Below are positions 13,601 through 24,583 of a DNA stretch of 64,000 nt, piece by piece. The notes under the pieces were generated by a model. That model saw only the letters and a program-made list of their open reading frames with translations. It was not told the origin of the DNA and ran no database searches. The stretch covers positions 1 through 64,000 of the forward strand of contig NW_027018086.1 in NCBI RefSeq assembly GCF_032854445.1, given 5' to 3'. Numbering within the stretch: the stretch's first letter is position 1; each line of letters begins with the position of its first letter. The translations under genes and the position numbers were made by a program. The stretch is from Liolophura sinensis. Lineage: Eukaryota; Mollusca; Polyplacophora; Chitonida; Chitonidae.

Positions 13601-16600
13601 GTCATTACTATATTCAACTTTTGACTATAAGTTATATGCCCTTCGGTAGCCCAGAAGACGTCAAATCTTTGGGCTAAGCCCATTTAACTCACCCAGCAAT
13701 TGTCTTACTTCTAAGTCCAAGACAATCTCAATGTCTTTATCTACGTGTAGAAAAACCATACCATTTGTACATGAAAAACACAAGGTACTTGATACAGTCT
13801 GCTGTAAAAAGTACAACTGAACACTGACCCACTTTAGTAAGCTGCCAAAAGATTTGGAATTGAGCCAGGCATCGGCAGCCGTTGAAAAATTGCAAATTTC
13901 CCTGGTTTCCGTGGAGTAAGAGCCGTTGCTGGGCACGTGATAATGACAAAAATGATCATTCATATGTCACTACAGGCAAAAGTATTGGTCGGAGAGCAGC
14001 GCGGTTTACACCATTCGATTCGTCGTCACAAAATACGTCGGATTAGCCTCTTACCAGCAGCACTGGAACAGTTTTACCACTTTTGCATTTTTACCTGGTC
14101 TTTTTGTTAATTGAAATCGGCTACACTGGTACTCTGTACAATCGCGACTGGTCATTACTATATTCAACTTTTGACTATAAGTTATGTGCCCTTCGGTAGC
14201 CCAGAAGACGTCAATTCTTTGGGCTAAGCCCATTTAACTCACCCAGCAATTGTCTTACTTCTAAGTCCTAGACAATCTCAATGTCTTTATCTACGTGTAG
14301 AAAAACCACACCATTTGTACATAAAGAACACAAGGTACTTGATACAGTCTGCTGTAAAAAGTATAACTGACCACAGACCCACATGAATAAGGTGCCAAAA
14401 GATGCGGAATTGAGCCAGAAATCGGCAGCTGTTGAAAAAATTGCAAATTTCCCTGGTTTCCATGGAGTAAGAGCCGTTGCTGGGCACGTGAATATGACAT
14501 CAATGATCATTCAATTTTCACTACAGCCAAAAGTATTGGTCGGAGAGCAACGCGGTTTGCACCAATCGATTTATCGTCACAAAATACGTCGAATTAGCCT
14601 GTTACCAGCAGCACTGGAACAGTTTTTCCACTTTTGCATTTTTGCCTGTCTTTTTGTTAATTGAAATCGGCTACACTGTACTCTGTACAATCGCGACCTG
14701 GTCATTACTATATTCAACTTTTGACTATAAGTTATGTGCCCTTCGGTAGCCCAGAAGACCTGAAATCTTTGGGCTAAGCCCATTTAACTCACCCAGCAAT
14801 TGCCTTACTTCTAATTGCAAGACAATCTCAATGTCTTTATCTACGTGTAGAAAAACCACACCAATTGTACATGAAAAACAAAAGGTACTTGACACAGTCT
14901 GCTGTAAAAAGTACAACTGAACACTGACCCACTTCAGTAAGGTGCCAAAAGATGCCGAATTGAGCCAGGCATCGGCAGCTGTTGAAAAATTGCAAATTTC
15001 CCTGGTTTCCATGGAGTAAGAGCCGTTGCTGGGCACGTGATTATGACATAAATGATCATTCAATTGTCACTACAGGCAAAAGTATTAGTCCGAGAGCAAC
15101 ACGGATTGCACCATTCGATTTCTCGTCACAAAATACGTCGGATTAGCCTCTTACCAGCAGCAACTGGAACAGTTTTTCCACTTTTGCATTTTTACCTGGT
15201 CTTTTTGTTAATTCAAACCGGCTACACTGTACTCTGTACAATCGCGACTGGTCATTACTATATTCAACTTTTGACTATAAGGTTATGTGCCCTTCGGTAG
15301 CCCAGAAGACGTCAAATCTTTGGGCTAAGCCCATTTAACTCACCCAGCAATTGTCTTACTTCTAAGTCCTAGACAATCTCAATGTCTTTATCTACGTGTA
15401 AAAAAACCACACCATTTGTACATGAAAAACACAAGGTACTTGATACAGTCTGCTGTAAAAAGTACAACTGAACACTGACCCACTTCAGTAAGGTGCCAAA
15501 AGATTCGGAATTGAGCCAGGCATCGGCAGCTGTTGACAAATTGCAAATTTCCCTGGTTTCCATGGAGTAAGAGCCGTTGCTACGCACGTGATTATGGCAT
15601 AAATGATCATTGAATTGTCGCTACAGCCAAAAGTATTGGTCGGAGAGCAACGCGGATTGCACCATTCGATTTCTCGTCACAAAATACGTCGGATTAGCCT
15701 CTTACTAGTAGCACTGGAACAGTTTTTCCACTTTTGCATTTTTGCCTGGTCTTTTTGTTAATTGAAACCGGCTACACTGTACTCTGTACAATCGCGACTG
15801 ATCATTACTATATTCAACTTTTGACTATAAGTTATATGCCCTTCGGTAGCCCAGAAAACGTCAAATCTTTGGGCTAAGCCCATTTAACTCACCCAGCAAT
15901 TGTCTTACTTCTAAGTCCAAGACAATCTCAATGTCTTTATCTACGTGTAGAAAAACCATACCATTTGTACATAAAAAACACAAGGTACTTGATACAGTCT
16001 GCTGTAAAAAGTACAACTAAACACTGACCCACATTTATAAGGTGCCAAAAGATGCGGAATTGGGCCAGGCATCGGCAGCTGTTAAAAAATTGCAAATATC
16101 CCTGGTTTCCATGGAGTAAGAGCCGTTGCTGGGCACGTGATTATGACATCAATGATCAATGAATTATCGCCACAGCCAAAAGTATTTGTCCGAGAGCAAC
16201 GCGGTTTGCACCATTCGATTTCTCGTCACAAAATACGTCGGATTAGCCTCTTACCAGCAGCACTGGAACAGTTTTTCCACTTTTGCATTTTTGCCTGGTC
16301 TTTTTGTTAATTGAAATCGGCTACACTGTACTCTGTACAATCGCGACTGGTCATTACTATATTCAACTTTTGACTATAAGTTATGTGCCCTTCAGTAGCC
16401 CAGAAGACCTGAAATCTTTGGGCTAAGCCCATTTAACTCACCCAGCAATTGCCTTACTTCTAAGTGCAAGACAATCTCAATGTCTTTATCTACGTGTAGA
16501 AAAACCACACCATTTGTACATGAAAAACACAAGGTACTTGATACAGTCTGCTGTAAAAAGTACAACTGAACACTGACAAACTTCAGTAAGGTGCAAAAAG

Positions 16601-18057
16601 ATTCGGAATTGACCCAGGCATCGGCAGCTGTTGACAAATTGCAAATTTCCCTGGTTTCCATGGAGTAAGAGCCGTTGCTACGCACGTGATTATGGCATAA
16701 ATGATCATTGAATTGTCGCTACAGCCAAAAGTATTGGTCGGAGAGCAACGCGGATTGCACAATTCGATTTCTCGTCACAAAATACGTCGGATTAGCCTTT
16801 TACTATTAGCACTGGAACAGTTTTTCCACTTTTGCATTTTTGCCTGGTCTTTTTGTTAATTGAAACCGGCTACACGGTACTCTGTACAATCGCGACTGGT
16901 CATTACTATATTCAACTTTTGACTATAAGTTATATGCCCTTCGGTAGCCCAAAAGACGTCAATCTTTGGCTAAGCCCATTTAACTCACCCAGCAATTGTC
17001 TTACTTCTAAGTCCAAGACAATCTCAATGTCTTTATCTACGTGTAGAAAAACCATACCATTTGTACATGAAAAACACAAGGTACTTGATACAGTCTGCTG
17101 TAAAAAGTACAACTGAAACACTGACCCACTTCAGTAAGCTGCCAAAAGATTTGGAATTGAGTCAGGCATCGGCAGCCGTTGAAAAATTGCAAATTTCCCT
17201 GGTTTCCATGGAGTAAGAGCCGTTGCTGGGCAAGTGATTATGACATAAATGATCATTCAATTGTCACTACAGCCAAAAGTATTGGTCGGAGAGCAGCGCG
17301 GTTTGCACCATTCGATTTGTCGTCACAAAATACGTCGGATTAGCCTCTTACCCAGCAGCACTGGAACAGTTTTTCCACTTTTGCATTTTTGCCTGGTCTT
17401 TTTGTTAATTGAAATCGGCTACACTGTACTCTGTACAATCGCGACTGGTCATTACTATATTCAACTTTTGACTATAAGTTATGTGCCCTTCGGTAGCCCA
17501 GAAGACGTCAAATCTTTGGGCTAAGCCCATTTAACTCACCCAGCAATTGTCTTACTTCTAAGTCCTAGACAATCTCAATGTCTTTATCTACGTGTAGAAA
17601 AACCACACCATTTGTACATAAAAAACACAAGGTACTTGATACAGTCTGCTGTAAAAAGTATAACTGACCACAGACCCACATGAATAGGTGCCAAAAGATG
17701 CGGAATTGAGCCAGAAATCGGCCACTGTTGAAAAATTGCAAATTTCCCTGGTTTCCATGGAGTAAGAGCCGTTGCTGGGCACGTGAATATGACATCAATG
17801 ATCATTCAATTTTCACTACAGCCAAAAGTATTGGTCGGAGAGCAACGCGGTTTGCACCATTCGATTTCTCGTCACAAAATACGTCGGATTAGCCTCTTAC
17901 CAGCAGCACTGGAACAGTTTTTCCACTTTTGCATTTTTGCCTGGTCTTTTTGTTAATTGAAATCGGCTACACTGTATTCTGTACAATCGCGACTGGTCAT
18001 TACTATATTCAACTTTTGACTATAAGTTATGTGCCCTTCAGTAGCCCAGAAGACCTG
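7625..18057. repeat. Array segment, 19 monomers without a clear long period
   Basis: Starts and classes: 7,625 G, 8,174 A, 8,723 T, 9,272 C, 9,821 N, 10,371 X, 10,919 Y, 11,468 A, 12,016 C, 12,565 C, 13,115 R, 13,663 T, 14,213 C, 14,763 N, 15,314 A, 15,863 G, 16,412 R, 16,960 T, 17,510 C. The order T-C-N occurs twice (8,723 and 13,663), and T-C-N-X-Y-A at 8,723 resembles later blocks at 52,607. The two adjacent C monomers at 12,016 and 12,565 share entry through CCCGGAAGACGTC and look like a one-monomer duplication. The run A-G-R-T-C at 15,314 recurs at 25,199. Confidence 0.88.
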
Positions 18058-21000
18058 AAATCTTTGGGCTAAGCCATTTTAACTCACCCAGCAATTGCCT
18101 TACTTCTAAGTGCAAGACAATCTCAATGTCTTTATCTACGTGTAGAAAAACCACACCATTTGTACATGAAAAACACAAGGTACTTGATACAGTCTGCCTG
18201 TAAAAAGTACAACTGAACACTGACAAACTTCAGTAAGGTGCAAAAAGATTCGGAATTGACCCAGGCATCGGCAGCTGTTGACAAATTGCAAATTTCCCTG
18301 GTTTCCATGGAGTAAGAGCCGTTGCTACGCACGTGATTATGGCATAAATGATCATTGAATTGTCGCTACAGCCAAAAGTATTGGTCGGAGAGCAACGCGG
18401 ATTGCACCATTCGGATTTCTCGTCACAAAATACGTCGGATAGCCTCTTACTAGTAGCACTGGAACAGTTTTTTCCACTTTTGCATTTTTGCCTGGTCTTT
18501 TTGTTAATTGAAACCGGCTACACTGTACTCTGTACAATCGCGACTTGGTCATTACTATATTCAACTTTTGACTATAGTTATATGCCGCTTCGGTAGCCCA
18601 GAAAACGTCAAATCTTTGGCTAAGCCCATTTAACTCACCCAGCAATTGTCTTACTTCTAAGTCCAAGACAATCTCAATGTCTTTATCTACGTGTAGAAAA
18701 ACCATACATTTGTACATGAAAACACAAGGTACTTGATACAGTCTGCTGTAAAAAGTACAACTGAACACTGACCCACTTCAGTAAAGCTGCCAAAAGATTT
18801 GGAATTGAGCCAGGCATCGGCAGCTGTTGAAAAATTGCAAATTTCCCTGGTTTCCATGGAGTAAGAGCCGTTGCTGGCACGTGAATATGACAACAATGAT
18901 CATTCAATTTTCACTACAGCCAAAAGTATTGGTCGGAGAGCAACGCGGTTTGCACCATTCGATTTCTCGGTCACAAAATACGTCGGATTAGCCTCTTACC
19001 AGCAGCACTGGAACAGTTTTTTCCACTTTTGCATTTTTGCCTGGTCTTTTTGTTAATTGAAATCGGCTACACTGTATTCTGTACAATCGCGACTGGTCAT
19101 TACTATATCAACTTTTGACTGTAAGTTATGTGCCCTTCAGTAGCCAGAAGACCTGAAATCTTTGGGCTAAGCCCATTTAACTCACCCAGCAATTGCCTTA
19201 CTTCTAAGTGCAAGACAATCTCAATGTCTTTATCTACGTGTAGAAAACCACACATTTGTACATGAAAAACACAAGGTTACTTGATACAGTCTGCTGTAAA
19301 AAGTACAACTGAACACTGACAAAACTTCAGTAAGGTGCAAAAAGATTCGGAATTGACCAGGCATCGGCAGCTGTTGACAAATTGCAAATTTCCCTTGGTT
19401 TCCATGGAGTAAGAGCCGTTGCTACGCACGTGATTATGACATAAATGATCATTCAATTGTCACTACAGCCAAAAGTATTGGTCGGAGAGCAGCGCGGTTT
19501 GCACCATTCGATTTGTCGTCACAAATACATCGGATTAGCCTCTTACCAGCAAGCACTGGAACAGTTTTTCCACTTATGCATTTTACCTGATCTTTTTGTT
19601 AATTGAAAATCGGCTACACTGTACTCTGTACAATCGCGACTGGTCATTACTATATTCAACTTTTGACTATAAGTTATGTGCCCTTCGGTAGCCCAGAAGA
19701 CGTCAATTCTTTGGGCTAAGCCCATTTAACTCACCCAGCAATTGTCTTACTTCTAAGTCCTAGACAATCTCAATGTCTTTATCTACGTGTAGAAAAACCA
19801 CACCATTTGTACATAAAAAACACAAGGTACTTGATACAGTCTGCTGTAAAAAGTATAACTGACCACAGACCCACATGAATAGGTGCCAAAGATGCGGAAT
19901 TGAGCCAGAAATCGGCAGCTGTTGAAAATTGCAAATTTCCCTGGTTTCCATGAGTAAGAGCCGTTGCTGGGCACGTGAATAGACATCAATGATCATTCAA
20001 TTTTCACTACAGCCAAAAGTATTGGTCGGAGAGCAACGCGGTTTGCACCAATCGATTTATCGTCACAAAATACGTCGAATTAGCCTGTTACCAGCAGCAC
20101 TAGACAGTTTTTCCACTTTTGCATTTTTGCCTGGTCTTTTTGTTAATTGAAATCGGCTACACTGTACTCTGTACAATCGCGACTGGTCATTACTATATTC
20201 AACTTTTGACTATAAGTTATGTGCCCTTCGGTAGCCCAGAAGACCTGAAATCTTTGGGCTAAGCCCATTTAACTCACCCAGCAATTGCTCTACTTCTAAT
20301 TGCAAGACAATCTCAATGTCTTTATCTACGTGTAGAAAAACCACACCAATTGTACATGAAAAAACACAAGGTAATTGACACAGTCCTGCTGTAAAAAGTT
20401 ACAACTGAACACTGACCCACTTCAGTAAGGTGCCAAAAGATGCCCGAATTGAGCCAGGCATCGGCAGCTGTTGAAAAATTGCAAATTTCCCTGGTTTCCA
20501 TGGAGTAAGAGCCGTTGCTGGGCACGTGATTATGACATAAATTATCATTCAATTGTCACTACAGGCAAAAGTATTAGTCCGAGAGCAACACGGATTGCAC
20601 CATTCGATTTCTCGTCACAAAATACGTCGGATTAGCCTCTTACCAGCAGCAACTGGAACAGTTTTTCCACTTTTGCATTTTTACCTGGTCTTTTTGTTAA
20701 TTCAACCGGCTACACTGTACTCTGTACAATCGCGACTGGTCATTACTATATTCAACTTTTGACTATAAGTTATGTGCCCTTCGGTAGCCCAGAAGACGTC
20801 AAATCTTTGGGCTAAGCCCATTTAACTCACCCACCAATTGTCTTACTTCTAAGTCCAAGACAATCTCAATGTCTTTATCTACGTGTAAAAAAACCACACC
20901 ATTTGTACATGAAAAAACACAAGGTACTTGATACAGTCTGCTGTAAAAAGTACAACTGAACACTGACCCACTTTAGTAAGGTGCCAAAAGATTCGGAATT

Positions 21001-22451
21001 GAGCCAGGCATCGCAGCTGTTGACAAATTGCAAATTTCCCTGGTTTCCATGGAGTAAGAGCCGTTGCTACGCACGTGATTATGGCATAAATGATCATTGA
21101 ATTGTCGCTACAGCCAAAAGTATTGGTCGGAGAGCAACGCGGATTGCACCATTCGATTTCTCGTCACAAAATACGTCGGATTAGCCTCTTACTAGTAGCA
21201 CTGGAACAGTTTTTCCACTTTTGCATTTTTGCCTGGTCTTTTTGTTAATGAAACCGGGCTACACTGTACTCTGTACAATCGCGACTGATCATTACTATAT
21301 TCAACTTTTGACTATAAGTTATATGCCCTTCGGTAGCCCAGAAAACGTCAAATCTTTGGGCTAGCCCATTTAAACTCACCCAGCAATTGTCTTACTTCTA
21401 AGTCCAAGACAATCTCAATGTCTTTATCTACGTGTAGAAAAACCATACCATTTGTACATAAAAAACACAAGGTACTTGATACAGTCTGCTGTAAAAGTAC
21501 AACTGAACACTGACCCACATTTATAAGGTGCCAAAAGATGCGGAATTGGGCCAGGCATCGGCAGCTGTTAAAAAATTTGCAAATATCTTTGGTTTCCATG
21601 GAGTAAGAAGCCGTTGCTGGGCACGTGATTATGACATCAATGATCAATGAATTATCGCCACAGCCAAAAGTATTGGTCAGAGAGCAACGCGGTTTGCACC
21701 ATTCGATTTCTCGTCACAACATACGTCGGATTAGCCTCTTACCAGCAGCACTGGAACAGTTTTTCCACTTTTGCATTTTTGCCTGGTCTTTTTGTTAATT
21801 GAAATCGGCTACACTGTACTCTGTACAATCGCGACTGGTCATTACTATATTCAACTTTTGACTATAAGTTATGTGCCCTTCAGTAGCCCAGAAGACCTGA
21901 AATCTTTGGGCTAAGCCCATTTAACTCACCCAGCAATTGTCTTACTTCTAAGTCCTAGACAATCTCAATGTCTTTATCTACGTGTAGAAAAACCACACCA
22001 TTTGTACATAAAAAACACAAGGTACTTGATACAGTCTGCTGTAAAAAGTATAAACTGACCACAGACCCACATGAATAAGGTGCCAAAAGATGCGGAATTG
22101 AGCCAGAAATCGCAGCCGTTGAAAAAATTGCAAATTTCCCTGGTTTCCATGGAGTAAGAGCCGTTGCTGGGCAAGTGATTATGACATAAATGATCATTCA
22201 ATTGTCACTACAGCCAAAAGTATTGGTCGGGAGAGCAGCGCGGTTTGCACCATTTCGATTTGTCGTCACAAAAATACGTCGGATTAGCCTCTTACCAGCA
22301 GCACTGGAACGTTTTTCACTTTTGCATTTTTACCTGGTCTTTTTGTTAATTGAAATCGGCTACACCTGTACTCTGTACAATCGCGACTGGTCATTACTAT
22401 ATTCAACTTTTGACTATAAGTTATGTGCCCTTCGGTAGCCCAGAAGACGTC
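18058..22451. repeat. Array segment with many single-base indels
   Basis: Starts and classes: 18,058 R, 18,610 T/C, 19,156 R/T, 19,705 C, 20,248 N, 20,801 A, 21,350 G, 21,900 C/T. Spacings run 552, 546, 549, 543, 553, 549, 550, 552. Examples of isolated one-base changes in length are CTGCCTGTAAAAAG near 18,196, CGACTTGGTC near 18,542, CCAAAGATGCGG near 19,887, CCATGAGTAAG near 19,949 and GTGAATAGACATC near 19,977. Three of the eight copies are class hybrids. Some indels are not in homopolymers. Confidence 0.85.
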
Positions 22452-24083
22452 AAATCTTTGGGCTAAGCCCATTTAACTCACCCAGCAATTGTCTTACTTC
22501 TAAGTCCTAGACAATCTCAATGTCTTTATCTACGTGTAGAAAAACCACACCATTTGTACATAAAAAACACAAGGTACTTGATACAGTCTGCTGTAAAAAG
22601 TATAACTGACCACAGACCCACATGAATAAGGTGCCAAAAGATGCGAATTGAGCCAGAAATCGGCCACTGTTGAAAAATTGCAAATTTCCCTGGTTTCCAT
22701 GGAGTAAGAGCCGTTGCTGGGCACGTGAATATGACATCAATGATCATTCAATTTTCACTACAGCCAAAAGTATTGGTCGGAGAGCAACGCGGTTTGCACC
22801 ATTCGATTTCTCGTCACACGTCGGATTAGCCTCTTACCAGCAGCACTGGAACAGTTTTTCCACTTTTGCATTTTTGCCTGGTCTTTTTGTTAATTGAAAT
22901 CGGCTACACTGTATTCTGTACAATCGCGACTGGGTCATTACTATATTCAACTTTTGACTATAAGTTATGTGCCCTTCAGTAGCCCAGAAGACCTGAAATC
23001 TTTGGGCTAAGCCCATTTAACTCACCCAGCAATTGCCTTACTTCTAAGTGCAAGACAATCTCAATGTCTTTATCTACGTGTAGAAAAACCACACCATTTT
23101 GTACATGAAAAACACAAGGTACTTGATACAGTCTGCTGTAAAAAGTACAACCTGAACACTGACAAACTTCAGTAAGGTGGCAAAAAGATTCGGAATTGAC
23201 CAGGCATCGGCAGCTGTTGGACAAATTGCAAATTTCCCTGGTTTCCATGGAGTAAGAGCCGTTGCTGGGCACGTGATTATGGCCATAAATGATCATTGAA
23301 TTGTCGCTACAGCCAAAAGTATTGGTCGAGAGAGCAACGCGGATTGCACCATTCGATTTCTCGTCACAAAATACGTGGGATTAGCCTCTTACTAGTAGCA
23401 CTGGAACAGTTTTTCCACTTTTGCATTTTTGCCTGGTCTTTTTGTTAATTGAAACCGGCTACACTGTACTCTGTACAATCGCGACTGGTCATTACTATAT
23501 TCAACTTTTGACTATAAGTTATATGCCCTTCGGTAGCCCAGAAGACGTCAAATCTTTGGGCTAAGCCCATTTAACTCACCCAGCAATTGTCTTACTTCTA
23601 AGTCCAAGACAATCTCAATGTCTTTATCTACGTGTAGAAAAACCATACCATTTGTACATGAAAAACACAAGGTACTTGATACAGTCTGCTGTAAAAAAGT
23701 ACAACTGAACACTGACCCACTTCAGTAAGCTGCCAAAAGATTTGGAATTGAGCCAGGCATCGGCAGCTGTTGAAAAATTGCAAATTTCCCTGGTTTCCAT
23801 AGAGTAAGAGCCGTTGCTCGGCAAGTGATTATGACATAAATGATCATTGAATTGTCACTACAGCCAAAAGTATTGGTCGGAGAGCAGCGCGGTTTGCACC
23901 ATTCGATTTGTCGTCACAAAATACGTCGGATTAGCCTCTTACCAGCAGCACTGGAACAGTTTTTCCACTTTTGCATTTTTACCTGGTCTTTTTGTTAATT
24001 GAAACCGGCTACACTGTACTCTGTACAATCGCGACTGGTCATTACTATATTCAACTTTTGACTATAAGTTATGTGCCCTTCGG

Positions 24084-24119
24084 TAGCCCAGAAGACGTCA
24101 AATCTTTGGGCTAAGCCCA
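24084..24119. repeat. Overlapping hairpin motif with three half-sites (reference monomer)
   Basis: TAGCCCA at 24,084-24,090 is the reverse complement of TGGGCTA at 24,107-24,113, with a 16-base loop. The same right arm can instead pair with AGCCCA at 24,114-24,119 across one base (TGGGCT-A-AGCCCA). The two hairpins are mutually exclusive. GACGTC (24,094-24,099) sits in the larger loop. The motif recurs in nearly all copies; class K loses the third half-site (CTAATCCC) and the CTTTCGG lineage weakens the central one. Function is unknown. Confidence 0.7.
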
Positions 24120-24155
24120 TTTAACTCACCCAGCAATTGTCTTACTTCTAAGTCC

Positions 24156-24174
24156 AAGACAATCTCAATGTCTT
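24156..24174. repeat. Short inverted repeat AAGACA/TGTCTT (reference monomer)
   Basis: AAGACA (24,156-24,161) and TGTCTT (24,169-24,174) form a 6 bp stem with a 7-base loop. Classes C and Y, with TCCTAGAC, keep 5 bp of it. Present in nearly every monomer. Confidence 0.7.
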
Positions 24175-24323
24175 TATCTACGTGTAAAAAAACCACACCA
24201 TTTGTACATGAAAAACACAAGGTACTTGATACAGTCTGCTGTAAAAAGTACAACTGAACACTGACCCACTTCAGTAAGGTGCCAAAAGATTCGGAATTGA
24301 GCCAGGCATCGGCAGCTGTTGAC

Positions 24324-24336
24324 AAATTGCAAATTT
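24324..24336. repeat. Short inverted repeat AAATT-GCA-AATTT (reference monomer)
   Basis: A 13-base dyad with a 3-base centre. It is intact in most classes and broken in class G, where AATTT becomes AATAT. Confidence 0.7.
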
Positions 24337-24370
24337 CCCTGGTTTCCATGGAGTAAGAGCCGTTGCTACG

Positions 24371-24397
24371 CACGTGATTATGGCATAAATGATCATT
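24371..24397. repeat. CACGTG and AATGATCATT palindromes (reference monomer)
   Basis: A perfect CACGTG palindrome (24,371-24,376, an E-box core) is followed 11 bases later by the perfect 10-base palindrome AATGATCATT (24,388-24,397). CACGTG is altered in T (CAAGTG), X (AACTTT) and Y (CACGTT). The 10-base palindrome is broken in most G copies (ATGATCAATG). The class-specific loss makes these sites useful markers; whether a protein binds them is not shown. Confidence 0.65.
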
Positions 24398-24563
24398 GAA
24401 TTGTCGCTACAGCCAAAAGTATTGGTCGGAGAGCAACGCGGATTGCACCATTCGATTTCTCGTCACAAAATACGTCGGATTAGCCTCTTACTAGTAGCAC
24501 TGGAACAGTTTTTCCACTTTTGCATTTTTGCCTGGTCTTTTTGTTAATTGAAACCGGCTACAC

Positions 24564-24583
24564 TGTACTCTGTACAATCGCGA
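24564..24583. repeat. TGTAC-TCT-GTACA dyad next to TCGCGA (reference monomer)
   Basis: TGTAC (24,564-24,568) and GTACA (24,572-24,576) form a 5 bp stem with a 3-base loop, followed at once by the palindrome TCGCGA (24,578-24,583). Strongly conserved between classes; private changes occur in some higher-order units (TGTATTCTGTAC, TGTAGTCTGTAC, TGTACTATGTAC). Confidence 0.7.

Noticed and set aside
18352-18768. Longest open frame in the window (138 codons, minus strand)
   Set aside because: It joins two frames across monomer sequence only because of one-base indels in the indel-rich patch, so it is probably an error product.
24424-24460. tRNA-like A-box (TGGTCGGAGAG) and B-box (ATTCGATTT), as in a tRNA-derived short interspersed element
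   Set aside because: The match to both consensus boxes is weak, the spacing is far too short for a tRNA promoter, and there is no cloverleaf or A-rich tail.
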